Shown: positions 1 to 6,210 of the stretch, piece after piece
How positions within the stretch are numbered: position 1 is the stretch's first letter
How the letters are laid out: every line of letters starts with the position of its first letter
Assembly: GCA_020430675.1 (NCBI GenBank)
Contig: JAGQJJ010000079.1
Location: forward strand, 1 to 10,472
Source: Myxococcales bacterium
GTDB taxonomy: Bacteria > Myxococcota > Bradymonadia > UBA7976 > UBA1532
Length of the DNA: 10,472 nt
Direction of reading: 5' to 3'
Notes under the pieces: generated by a model
Databases searched by the model: none
The model's input: the letters and a program-made list of their open reading frames with translations, nothing else
Told to the model about the DNA's origin: nothing
Made by a program: the position numbers and the translations under genes

Positions 1-488
1 TCGTGCACGCAGCGACTGAGCAGGTCACCCGCGCCGATCGCCGCCGCGGCGTCGGGGGGCAAGACGAGCAGCCGCGCGTGCAGGTCGCGCCGCAACGCCG
101 CCACGAAGCGCTGACCCAGCGCGGCCAGTCCCACCGTGTAGCGGTGAAAAGCGAGCCCCTTGAGCAGCGCAACGCCGAGAATGACCGCCGGCAAGACACT
201 TCGCAGCGTCGTCAGGTCGGGCGGCGGCGGCAGCGAACCGGCGATCCAGGCCGGCCAACGCAGGGCTTCACCGCCAAAAAGCGCGCGCAACGCCGGGCCG
301 GCGAGGGCCCCGTAGCCCGCGGTGCACCAGGCCAGCACCCACGACCACGCGGCCAGCCGCAGCGCTGCGCCTGCGTGCGGGCGCAGGCGCGCGAGCAGGC
401 GCCGATCGGCGCGCCATTGCGCTGCGCGGGGCGGTTGTCCGCGTTCGGCCGACGCGCTACGCTGCTGCCGTGTTTCCGGGGGAATCAT
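1..488 (-). CDS. ABC exporter, N-terminal transmembrane domain (partial, runs off left edge)
   Basis: Reading the minus strand from an ATG at 488-486 gives an open frame of 162 codons that is still open at base 1. The first ~40 residues are Arg-rich and presumably cytoplasmic. Two hydrophobic stretches follow (about residues 44-66 and 97-115). Next comes an amphipathic region ending in the GDLLSR motif (154-159), which is typical of the intracellular loop of MsbA-like type IV ABC exporters (family membrane domain, cf. GDLLSRLTND). The ATPase domain would lie to the left of the window, so substrate and full architecture cannot be told. The start is supported by an AAGGTGG ribosome-binding site 7-9 bases upstream. 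It is divergent from, and overlaps by 19 bases, the start of the J-domain gene at 470. Calling it an exporter rests on the membrane-domain pattern alone, without the Walker motifs. Confidence 0.72.
   Translation of the reverse strand, partial: MIPPETRQQRSASAERGQPPRAAQWRADRRLLARLRPHAGAALRLAAWSWVLAWCTAGYGALAGPALRALFGGEALRWPAWIAGSLPPPPDLTTLRSVLPAVILGVALLKGLAFHRYTVGLAALGQRFVAALRRDLHARLLVLPPDAAAAIGAGDLLSRCVH
435..470 (+). promoter_or_regulatory. Candidate sigma70-type promoter for a leaderless transcript
   Basis: TTGTCC (435-440) and TACGCT (458-463) are separated by exactly 17 bases and resemble -35 and -10 boxes. The expected transcription start, seven bases after the -10 box, falls on the GTG at 470. 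No Shine-Dalgarno sequence precedes that GTG, so the mRNA would begin at the start codon. The promoter lies inside the divergent ABC transporter's coding sequence. It is a consensus match only. Confidence 0.42.
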
Positions 489-1396
489 CCGACGCCACCT
501 TCGACGGCTCGCGCCTCGCCGCGCGGCTGCGCTTTGAAGATCCCGTCCGGTTTCTCGAGTTCTACGACCGTCAGCTTCGCCACGCCGTGGTCGGCGTGCG
601 GCACCCGGCATCCGTGCCGCCGGGCACGCCGATGCTGGTCATCGTCAGCCCGCCCGGCGCGCCGGATCAGCTGCGGCTGGCCGGCATCGTCAACCGCGTC
701 ACGCCCCGCCCCGAAGGCGGCGTGCGGCTGCGGGTCGACGTGGTCATCGAGCCCAATGCGCAGGGGTGGCTCGAAGGCTATCTGCTCGGCCTGCGCGCCG
801 CTTTGCACCCCCGCGCGCCGACGACGCCGATGCCCACGCCGGCGGTCGAGCAGCAGGCCGAGCTGTTCCGGCTGGCCGAGCAGCTCGATGACATGACCTA
901 CTACCAGATCCTGGGCGTCGACGCCGAGGTCGACTCCGATGGCCTCAAGCGCCGCTATCACGAGCTCACGCGGCTGTATCACCCCGATCTGTTTCATGAG
1001 GCGCCCACGCCCGGTCTTCTCGACGCGGTGCAGCGGCTCTATCGGCGCATCAACGAGGCCTACGCCGTCATCAAGAGCCCACCGCGGCGCCGGCGCTACG
1101 ACGAGGGTTTGCAGGGCCCGCCGCATACCTGGAAGCGCCGGCTCGACGCGACCGCGCAGGCCGATGCGGCGCGGCAGGAGCGCTTTCGCCGCGGGGCGAC
1201 CCGGTTGGGGGATTATTACTGGCGGCTGGCCCGCGAGGTGCTCGAACAGGCCCGAGGCAGCGAGGCCGGCGTGCGGCCCGCGCTGCGGGAGTCGGCCCGC
1301 CTGCTGCGCACGGCGCGGGCGTTTGAGCCCGACAACGACCACTTCCGCCACGCGCTCGATCAGATCAACGACCGCCTGACGGCGCCCGAGTACTGA
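470..1396 (+). CDS. PilZ-like / J-domain (DnaJ-like) protein
   Basis: This 308-residue protein has three parts. Residues ~20-112 look like a degenerate PilZ-type beta-barrel (FLEFYDRQL, then PGTPMLVIV and LRLAGIVNRV). They lack the RxxxR and D/NxSxxG motifs that bind cyclic di-GMP, so ligand binding is doubtful. Residues ~142-214 are a J domain with the diagnostic HPD at 171-173, which in the DnaJ family stimulates the Hsp70 (DnaK) ATPase. The tail (~215-308) is helical, with a TPR-like pattern near 265-300. No Gly/Phe-rich or zinc-finger region follows, so this is a specialised co-chaperone rather than DnaJ itself. GTG at 470 is preferred because later in-frame starts would cut into the first domain and because a promoter-like sequence points to it. 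The gene converges on the DUF507 gene, with 28 bases between stops. The client and process are unknown. Confidence 0.8.
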   Translation: MFPGESSDATFDGSRLAARLRFEDPVRFLEFYDRQLRHAVVGVRHPASVPPGTPMLVIVSPPGAPDQLRLAGIVNRVTPRPEGGVRLRVDVVIEPNAQGWLEGYLLGLRAALHPRAPTTPMPTPAVEQQAELFRLAEQLDDMTYYQILGVDAEVDSDGLKRRYHELTRLYHPDLFHEAPTPGLLDAVQRLYRRINEAYAVIKSPPRRRRYDEGLQGPPHTWKRRLDATAQADAARQERFRRGATRLGDYYWRLAREVLEQARGSEAGVRPALRESARLLRTARAFEPDNDHFRHALDQINDRLTAPEY

Positions 1397-1424
1397 CCGG
1401 CCTGCCCGCCGTCGTGGGGCGCGA

Positions 1425-1943
1425 TCATTCCTCGCCGCGCAGGCGGCGCAGGCGATCGAGCGTCTGCTGGTAGCGGATCTCCCACTCCTGCGTGCCTTCC
1501 TGCAGGTTCTTGATGTGCTTGCGCACCTCGGCGTCGATCGCGTCCTGGTTCGACATATGCCGCCGCAGCACCGGCGCGATGGCCGCGCGCAGGTCGCGGT
1601 CTTCGCCGAAGATCTCTTCGACGTGCCGCGTGTGCAGCAGCGTCTCGATGATCTGGTTGGCGATATAGCCGATCGAGTCCTCGTACAGCCCGAACTTGCG
1701 GCGCTCGGCGAGCTGCCGCTTGATCTTCTGGTGGGCGCTGTAGTCGAGGCCGCGGGTATGGGCCAGATCCTTGGCCTCTTCGGTGAGCTGCCGCTCGGCC
1801 CGCAGGTACTCCTTGAGGACCGACTCGACGTCGAGTTCAACTTCCTTGACGTTGGCCGGCAGTACCTCGACGAGCTCGTTCTCGATCAGCGCCTCGACGA
1901 TCTCGTGCGTGAGCTGCGGAACCTTGCTGCTGAAGAGTCGCAT
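1425..1943 (-). CDS. DUF507 family protein with two internal copies
   Basis: A 172-residue acidic helical protein that matches the DUF507 pattern, beginning MRLFSSKVPQLTHEIVEAL. The family is common in Deltaproteobacteria, Aquificae and related bacteria and has no established function. Two parts align with each other: residues 2-48 (RLFSSKVPQLTHEIVEAL, then IENELVEV) and 85-130 (GLYEDSIGYIANQIIETL, then LHTRHVEEI). It is therefore a tandem duplication, with a charged linker and a coiled-coil-like C-terminal tail (~135-168). An ATG at 1979 is also in frame, but the start at 1943-1941 is preferred: it has a strong AAGGGAGG ribosome-binding site four bases upstream and matches the usual family N-terminus. 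No signal peptide or membrane segment is visible, so it is probably cytoplasmic. Its own promoter candidate lies at 1970-1999. Confidence 0.85.
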   Translation of the reverse strand: MRLFSSKVPQLTHEIVEALIENELVEVLPANVKEVELDVESVLKEYLRAERQLTEEAKDLAHTRGLDYSAHQKIKRQLAERRKFGLYEDSIGYIANQIIETLLHTRHVEEIFGEDRDLRAAIAPVLRRHMSNQDAIDAEVRKHIKNLQEGTQEWEIRYQQTLDRLRRLRGEE

Positions 1944-1969
1944 CGAGCCTCCCTTGAAAGCGGCCGCAA

Positions 1970-1999
1970 CTGATAGCACGCGGCCGGGCCAAGGGACAA
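1970..1999 (-). promoter_or_regulatory. Candidate extended -10 promoter for the DUF507 gene
   Basis: On the minus strand TTGTCC (1999-1994) is followed after 18 bases by TATCAG (1975-1970), preceded by an extended TGC. Transcription would start near 1963, leaving a leader of about 20 bases that carries the AAGGGAGG ribosome-binding site of the gene starting at 1943. The -35 hexamer is identical to the one at 435-440. It is a consensus match only. Confidence 0.4.
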
Positions 2000-2020
2000 C
2001 CCGTTGGAGTCAGAAGCGTG

Positions 2021-2040
2021 CGTTTTCAGGCAGGAAAACG
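2021..2040. repeat. Small inverted repeat over the lipid-kinase stop codon
   Basis: CGTTTTC (2021-2027) and GAAAACG (2034-2040) are perfect complements around a six-base loop. The arms include the TGA of the lipid kinase gene at 2028-2026. The stem is AT-rich and no T-run follows in the minus direction, so it is at best a weak terminator or mRNA 3'-end hairpin. It may simply be chance. Confidence 0.3.
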
Positions 2041-3078
2041 GGCGCAGTGGATCGGCTGATCGAGGCCGACCTCAATCGAGTCGCGCAGGCCGGCGGCGTC
2101 GCCCGAGATCTGGAAGGGCACGGGCTGATCGAACTCAAGCCGGCAGCCTGAGAGCTGGAAGTCGACGATGCCCGGATGCTCGGTGCGACCCGTCCACACG
2201 GCGGGCAGCTCGCGCACGGCGGCGAGCGGATGCATGTCGACGAGGCGCAGGTGGAACATGCCCGGCGTGCGGTGCGCGTGGGGCATGATGTTGAACTTGA
2301 AGCCGTAGTACGGCGTGGTGCCGAAGCAGGCCAGCCGGATGCGGCCGGTGAAGGCGGTCGCGCCGGGCGCGATGCGCTCGACGACGCGGCCCGAGTGGTC
2401 GACCTTGAGGCCGATGCCGCCGGTATTGACCACGCGCACGTTCCACGCGGGGCGGCGCACGATCAGCTCGGGCACCGACTTGCCGACGCCGGCGATCAGG
2501 TAGCCGGCGACCGTCTTGAACAGCGCCCGCGTCACCGGGGTGCGCTCGGCGACGGCGCGCATGCGGTCGTAGTTGTTGAGGATGTAGGCATCCCAGCCGA
2601 CGCCGGCGAAGGTCGCGCGGTGCTGGCCATCGATGTGCAAGAGATCGATCGGCTGCCAGGCGGCGCCATCGAGGCGGCGCAGGTCATCGCGGTAATGGCC
2701 GGCGTTGAGGAAGTCAGCGACCGCGTTGCCCGTGCCGAGGCGCAGCACGGCAAAGCGCGGGGCGTGCTCGTAGCCGCGGGCCTGACAGTGCGAGACGACC
2801 TGAGCGATGGTATTGGCCACCGTGCCGTCGCCGCCGCCGGTCACCACCAGGTCGTAGCGCGAGTCGACCACGCGCCGGGTGATGAAGCGGGCCTGTTCGA
2901 GGCTCTCGGTGAAGAAGATGTCGGCGCCGGCGGGGGCGGCGGCCTCGACATGCCGACGAACGCGGCGGCTGACCCGCTTGGCGTTTTTGTTCAGGATGAC
3001 GGCGACGCGCCCTGTGCGCTCCATCTCGGGCGGGTTCTGCTCGAGGGTACGGGCTGCTTGGGCGAAGGCGCTCGACAT
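2026..3078 (-). CDS. Diacylglycerol kinase family (DagK/YegS-like) lipid kinase
   Basis: A 350-residue protein with the catalytic-domain signatures of the DAGK family: a nucleotide-binding segment VILNKNAKRVS (27-37), the glycine-rich GGGDGTVANT (81-90) and LGTGNAVADF (114-123). The C-terminal half is the beta-rich domain of this family (FGTTPYYGFKFNIMP, then FDQPVPFQISGDAAG). The usual DGE near the end reads SGD here. Members use ATP to phosphorylate diacylglycerol, sphingosine, phosphatidylglycerol or similar lipids at the inner membrane face; the substrate cannot be told from sequence. The frame is open far upstream, but the start at 3078-3076 is chosen because a GGGGGA ribosome-binding site sits six bases upstream and the residues before it are low-complexity shadow sequence of era. 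It lies 82 bases upstream of, and codirectional with, the DUF507 gene, and is divergent from era. Confidence 0.9.
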   Translation of the reverse strand: MSSAFAQAARTLEQNPPEMERTGRVAVILNKNAKRVSRRVRRHVEAAAPAGADIFFTESLEQARFITRRVVDSRYDLVVTGGGDGTVANTIAQVVSHCQARGYEHAPRFAVLRLGTGNAVADFLNAGHYRDDLRRLDGAAWQPIDLLHIDGQHRATFAGVGWDAYILNNYDRMRAVAERTPVTRALFKTVAGYLIAGVGKSVPELIVRRPAWNVRVVNTGGIGLKVDHSGRVVERIAPGATAFTGRIRLACFGTTPYYGFKFNIMPHAHRTPGMFHLRLVDMHPLAAVRELPAVWTGRTEHPGIVDFQLSGCRLEFDQPVPFQISGDAAGLRDSIEVGLDQPIHCARFPA

Positions 3079-3132
3079 GTTGAATCCCCCATGCGTACGG
3101 CGTGGCCCGCATTCAAGCAACTCCTGTGCCCG

Positions 3133-3150
3133 GCCGCAAGCCCTTGCGGC
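3133..3150. repeat. Inverted repeat in the lipid kinase / era divergent region
   Basis: GCCGCAAG (3133-3140) and CTTGCGGC (3143-3150) form a perfect eight-base inverted repeat around CC. With a two-base gap it is more plausible as a protein-binding dyad, or as a six-pair hairpin with a four-base loop, than as a full eight-pair stem. It lies 55 bases upstream of the lipid kinase start. Confidence 0.4.
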
Positions 3151-3170
3151 GCCTTGCGTGCGACTTGAAA

Positions 3171-3190
3171 GTGCGAAAATTGTTTCGCAC
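3171..3190. promoter_or_regulatory. 20-base near-perfect palindrome, candidate operator
   Basis: GTGCGAAA (3171-3178) and TTTCGCAC (3183-3190) are perfect complements around ATTG. Outer arms GCGTGC (3156-3161) and GCACGC (3194-3199) extend the dyad with interruptions. It lies in the divergent gap 47 bases upstream of the era -35 box and 92 bases upstream of the lipid kinase start. Its form suits a dimeric repressor or activator site. No regulator is encoded beside it, and I do not recognise the motif. Confidence 0.45.
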
Positions 3191-3237
3191 CTGGCACGCG
3201 GTGGCTGAGAAGGGCATGACGCACCCCTGACACCCCC

Positions 3238-3266
3238 TTGTGCGCGCGATGCAACCCTGCTAGGGT
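3238..3266 (+). promoter_or_regulatory. Candidate sigma70-type promoter for era
   Basis: TTGTGC (3238-3243) and TAGGGT (3261-3266) are separated by 17 bases, and an extended TGC directly precedes the -10 box. Transcription would start near 3273. That gives a leader of about 22 bases carrying an AAAGG ribosome-binding site before the era GTG at 3295. Confidence 0.5.
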
Positions 3267-3294
3267 CCGCCGTTTTCCGCCCGAAAGGCCCCCC

Positions 3295-4227
3295 GTGTCC
3301 GAGACCCCCGCCCCCGACCGCGCCCATCGCTGCGGGTTTGTCACCCTGATCGGCCGGCCCAATGTGGGCAAGTCGACGCTGCTCAATCAGATGCTCGGCG
3401 AGAAGCTGGCGATCATCTCGCATCGCCCGCAGACGACGCGCAATCGCATCCCCGGCGTGCTCACGCGGCCCGACGCGCAGGTGGTGCTCATCGACACGCC
3501 CGGCCTGCACCGCGCCGATCGCGCGCTCAATGCCTATATGGTCGAGGTGGCGCACGACGCGCTCTGGCAGACCGACGCGGTGGCGCTGATCGTCGAAGCG
3601 GGCATCGGCAAGCAGGACGAGGTGGGCGTCGGCGAGACGGTCGAGGCGTTGCTGCCGCAACTCACCGAGCTTGGCAAGCCGGTGGTGCTGGTGCTCAACA
3701 AGATCGACCGCATCGACAAGCCGCGGCTTTTGCCCATCATCGCGGCGTGGCGCGAGGTCTTCCCGTTCACCGCCATCGTGCCCATCAGCGCGCTCAGCGG
3801 CGACGGCGTCGAAGCGCTGATCGGCGAGTTGGTCAAGGTCATGCCCGAGGGTCCGGCGCTCTATGCCGAAGACGCGCTGACCGACCTGCCCGAGCGCTTC
3901 ATCGCCGCCGAGCTGATCCGCGAGAAGTTGTTCCATCGGCTGGAGGCCGAGGTGCCCTACTCGACGGCGGTCACGATCGAGAGCTGGGCCGATCGCAGCC
4001 GCGCGGGCGCGGTCGACATCGAGGCGCTGATTCACGTCGAGCGCGAGTCGCAGAAGGGCATCGTCATCGGCAAGGGCGGCCAGATGATCAAGACCATCGG
4101 CACCCAGGCGCGGCTCGACCTGGAGCGCATGCTGGGCACGCGGGTCAACCTGCGGCTCTTTGTGCGCGTCGAGAAGGCCTGGACGCAGACGCCGGGCAGC
4201 CTGCGCAAGCTGGGATACGAGTCGTGA
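3295..4227 (+). CDS. era: GTPase Era
   Basis: A 310-residue complete Era, the KH-domain GTPase that binds the 3' end of 16S rRNA and checks late maturation of the 30S subunit. G1 is GRPNVGKST (20-28), G2 lies around QTTRN (46-50), G3 is DTPG (67-70), G4 is NKID (135-138) and G5 is SAL (165-167). The C-terminal KH domain carries the GKGG loop (259-262) in [14 protein letters not shown], and the protein ends with the family's VRVEKAW and LRKLGY segments. Length is normal for the family. GTG at 3295 is chosen: an AAAGG site lies six bases upstream and the extra upstream codons are not Era-like. Its stop overlaps the start of the next gene by four bases (GTGA, 4224-4227), so the two are translationally coupled. 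Era is often followed by der in this group. Confidence 0.97.
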   Translation: MSETPAPDRAHRCGFVTLIGRPNVGKSTLLNQMLGEKLAIISHRPQTTRNRIPGVLTRPDAQVVLIDTPGLHRADRALNAYMVEVAHDALWQTDAVALIVEAGIGKQDEVGVGETVEALLPQLTELGKPVVLVLNKIDRIDKPRLLPIIAAWREVFPFTAIVPISALSGDGVEALIGELVKVMPEGPALYAEDALTDLPERFIAAELIREKLFHRLEAEVPYSTAVTIESWADRSRAGAVDIEALIHVERESQKGIVIGKGGQMIKTIGTQARLDLERMLGTRVNLRLFVRVEKAWTQTPGSLRKLGYES

Positions 4228-5132
4228 AGCCGCTGGTGGCCATCGTCGGGCGCCCCAATGTGGGCAAGTCGACCCTGTTCAACCGCCTGATCGGCGAGAA
4301 GCGGGCCATCGTGCTCGACACCGAGATCCTCGCCGTGGCCCCGCCCGCGCTCGCTTGCGCCGGCCTCGGCGACCTGCTGAGCAAGCCGGTCAGTGACAGC
4401 GATTGGTGGCTGGCCGACCAGCTGGAGGGCACCGGCTACAGCACGCTGCCGGGCAAGGTGGTCGATCACGCGGTGGCCGAAGCGGCGGCGGCGGCGGCGG
4501 GCTTGCCGGCGCGCGATCCGGTGGCCCATGGCGAGTTGGGCGCGGCGCTGGTGCTCAGCGGCGTGGCGATGGTGGTCGCCGGCAGCAGCGCGCCGGCGAG
4601 CGGCGGCGAGCATCTGATCAGCCATCTCTGGGACATGGAGCGCCTCGCCGCGGGCGATGAGGTCCGCCTGCACGGGGCGCAGGTCGGCGTGGCGAGCTGC
4701 ATCAGCGCCGCGCTCTATCAGCGGCTGCTGCGATTGGAGCGCCCGAAGTTCACCGAGCCGCCGGCCTGGGCGCACGAAGAAGCGCGAATTCGCAAGGAAT
4801 TTGGAGCGTTGGCCGAGGTGGTGCTGCCGCAGGCCAGGCGCAAGCACGCCCGCGCTGGTGAGCGGGTGGCCATCCTGCGCGACCGCTGGGCTGAGATTCG
4901 CGCTGCGCTCGCCGAGCGGCGGCTGCCGCGGCCCGATGACCTGCGCGTGCCGTTGCTCGCCGCGGGCGCGCCGCAATCGCTGGCCGAGCTGGGCGAAGCG
5001 CGCGAGAACGCCGCGCGGGTGTTCCGGCTGGCCCGCGACATTCGCGACCGCATCACGGTGCTCGACGTGGCGTTCGAGTTGGGGCTGCTGCCGGGCGCGA
5101 TCGACGAAATCCTCGCCGAATCGGGCGTTTAG
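4224..5132 (+). CDS. Chimera: Der N-terminus fused to C-terminal two thirds of glycerol-1-phosphate dehydrogenase
   Basis: This uninterrupted 302-residue ORF joins two unrelated families. Residues 1-33 are the start of the ribosome-assembly GTPase Der: [20 protein letters not shown], then AIVLDT. Der should continue with PGVTRD, two G domains and a KH-like domain (over 400 more residues), all absent. From about residue 34 ([19 protein letters not shown]) it reads as the metal-dependent sn-glycerol-1-phosphate dehydrogenase/AraM family. Likely metal ligands are kept: D50 in GLGDLL, H130 in GGEHLISH and H150 in LHGAQVG. The helical C-terminus is intact to [18 protein letters not shown]. The dehydrogenase's N-terminal NAD-binding domain is missing, so catalysis is not expected, and there is no complete G domain. 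The join lies near 4311-4325. GTG at 4224 overlaps the era stop, as expected for a native era-der junction. A deletion or assembly join between two neighbouring genes is the simplest reading. Confidence 0.85.
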   Translation: MKPLVAIVGRPNVGKSTLFNRLIGEKRAIVLDTEILAVAPPALACAGLGDLLSKPVSDSDWWLADQLEGTGYSTLPGKVVDHAVAEAAAAAAGLPARDPVAHGELGAALVLSGVAMVVAGSSAPASGGEHLISHLWDMERLAAGDEVRLHGAQVGVASCISAALYQRLLRLERPKFTEPPAWAHEEARIRKEFGALAEVVLPQARRKHARAGERVAILRDRWAEIRAALAERRLPRPDDLRVPLLAAGAPQSLAELGEARENAARVFRLARDIRDRITVLDVAFELGLLPGAIDEILAESGV

Positions 5133-5210
5133 CCCGAAAAGTGCGTGAGCGATCGTCGCGAGCGGCGCGGGATCGCGACGCGCAGCAGATTCGATCACGC
5201 ACATTTCGGG
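5133..5210. terminator. Two-tier hairpin between convergent genes, probable bidirectional terminator
   Basis: Outer arms 5133-5148 (CCCGAAAAGTGCGTGA) and 5195-5210 (TCACGCACATTTCGGG) pair over 16 bases with one mismatch. Inside the 46-base loop, CGTCGCGA (5154-5161) and TCGCGACG (5173-5180) form a second perfect stem. The structure starts on the first base after the TAG of the plus-strand ORF and ends on the last base before the stop of the minus-strand RNase HIII gene, so it fills the gap exactly. No T-run follows in either direction, so the terminator role is inferred from position and stability. A REP-like repeat is an alternative. Confidence 0.6.
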
Positions 5211-6116
5211 TCAGGCACCGCCGATCTGGCGCGTCGTGTCGAAGTGCACCTTGGCCACTTCGCCGAGCATGCCCCGCCCATGCGCTTCGAGGAAGCGGCG
5301 CCCGGCGGTGAGCACCTGCGGGCCGGCGCCAGGCGGCAGGTTCAGCCCGAAGCGCTTCGAAAGGCTGGCGAGCCCACGCAGGAAGGCGGCGCGGGCCAGC
5401 ACGCTCGCGGCGGCGACGGCGGGATCCTCCTCGGCTTTGGGCCACTGATCAAAGCGCGTCGCCCGGCCGCGCGGCCCCAGGCCTTGCAGCATCACCGCGT
5501 CGGGCGCAAAGCGGTCGACGAGAAGCCAGTCCGGGCCAGTCTCGCCGCCGCGCTCGATCAGCGCTTCGAGCACCCGGCCGTGGGCCCAGGCCATCATCCG
5601 GTTGATATTGCCCATGCGCCCGTGCAGTTCGTTGTACTTCGCTGGCCCGATGAAGAAGACCTCGGTGTCGCACAGCGCGGTGATGGCCTGCACCATCTCG
5701 GGCAGACGGCTGTCGGCGAGCGCCTTCGAGTCATCGACGCCCAGCGTGTGCAGCACCTCAAGGTCGGCGCGCTTCACCGCGACGCCGGCGACCACCAGCG
5801 GGCCGAAATAATCGCCCTTGCCGGCTTCATCGCTGCCCGCCCAGCACGCGGGCGGGGGGTTCGGATGCCGCTTGAGCGCGCGATAATACGGGCGCGCTTC
5901 GACGGTCTCGTCGCCGAGCAGACCGCGCCAGACGTCGGCCTCCTTGCCTTGCAGCAAGAGCTTGCCCGATGTGTAGAAGGTGGCGTTGCAGCCCGGCCCC
6001 GCGGCGCGCCAGAAGGCATGCGGCGCGTCGCCCATCTCAAAGCCGTGATCGCTGAAGAAGAGGCGCAGCCGGGGCGCTTCTTCGCCCGGCAGCTTCAGGG
6101 TGTAGGTGTGTGCCAT
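5211..6116 (-). CDS. rnhC: Ribonuclease HIII
   Basis: A 301-residue protein with the RNase HIII layout. Residues ~1-90 form an N-terminal TATA-binding-protein-like domain (DUF3378) that grips the RNA/DNA hybrid. The catalytic domain opens with GSDEAGKGDYFGP (94-106), the signature that separates HIII from HII. Likely metal-binding acids are D96, E97, D201 (LLVDRF) and D231 (EEDPAVAAAS). The enzyme removes RNA from RNA/DNA hybrids such as R-loops in the cytoplasm. The start at 6116-6114 has a GGAG ribosome-binding site five bases upstream. An ATG at 6179 is in frame, but the added residues match nothing in the family. The gene converges on the Der/G1PDH chimera across a hairpin and is divergent from oligopeptidase A. 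RNase HIII is best known from Firmicutes; its presence in a high-GC proteobacterial-type genome is less common. Confidence 0.95.
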   Translation of the reverse strand: MAHTYTLKLPGEEAPRLRLFFSDHGFEMGDAPHAFWRAAGPGCNATFYTSGKLLLQGKEADVWRGLLGDETVEARPYYRALKRHPNPPPACWAGSDEAGKGDYFGPLVVAGVAVKRADLEVLHTLGVDDSKALADSRLPEMVQAITALCDTEVFFIGPAKYNELHGRMGNINRMMAWAHGRVLEALIERGGETGPDWLLVDRFAPDAVMLQGLGPRGRATRFDQWPKAEEDPAVAAASVLARAAFLRGLASLSKRFGLNLPPGAGPQVLTAGRRFLEAHGRGMLGEVAKVHFDTTRQIGGA

Positions 6117-6210
6117 CGACGCTCCGGCGGGGGGGGATGCGGGCCGCGGACATTTTGCGAACGGTATGTATCGGATCACAACGATTCAAGGGGCGCGGGT
6201 TGATCCACGG

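Noticed and set aside
3..896. Plus-strand open frame of 297 codons across the left edge
   Set aside because: It is a compositional shadow: Arg/Gln/Pro-rich low-complexity translation, overlapped by the minus-strand ABC exporter with clear membrane segments and by the J-domain gene in another frame.
485..1840. Minus-strand open frame of 451 codons
   Set aside because: It is antisense to the J-domain gene and out of frame with the DUF507 gene, and its Arg/Ser-rich translation has no recognisable domain.
3079..4035. Upstream extension of the lipid kinase frame into era (669 codons in total)
   Set aside because: The extension is antisense to era, lacks domain features, and a good ribosome-binding site marks the start at 3078.
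3747..4223. Upstream extension of the Der/G1PDH frame inside era
   Set aside because: It overlaps the strongly supported era frame and reads as low-complexity sequence; the GTG overlapping the era stop is the natural start.
3358..4273. Exact 20-base direct repeat (3358-3377 and 4254-4273)
   Set aside because: Both copies encode the same P-loop segment (PNVGKST) of Era and Der, so the identity is explained by protein conservation. The chimera junction lies about 40 bases further on and does not use it.
4485..4502. GCG/GGC-rich triplet run in the chimera, seen also near 10403-10453
   Set aside because: These encode poly-alanine stretches in high-GC coding sequence and show no sign of a functional repeat.
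4032..5204. Minus-strand open frame of 390 codons opposite the chimera
   Set aside because: It is a shadow of the chimeric ORF. Its Arg/Gln/His-rich translation shows no motif, while the plus frame shows continuous family similarity.
5145..6203. Plus-strand open frame of 352 codons opposite RNase HIII
   Set aside because: The minus frame carries all RNase HIII motifs; this frame has none.
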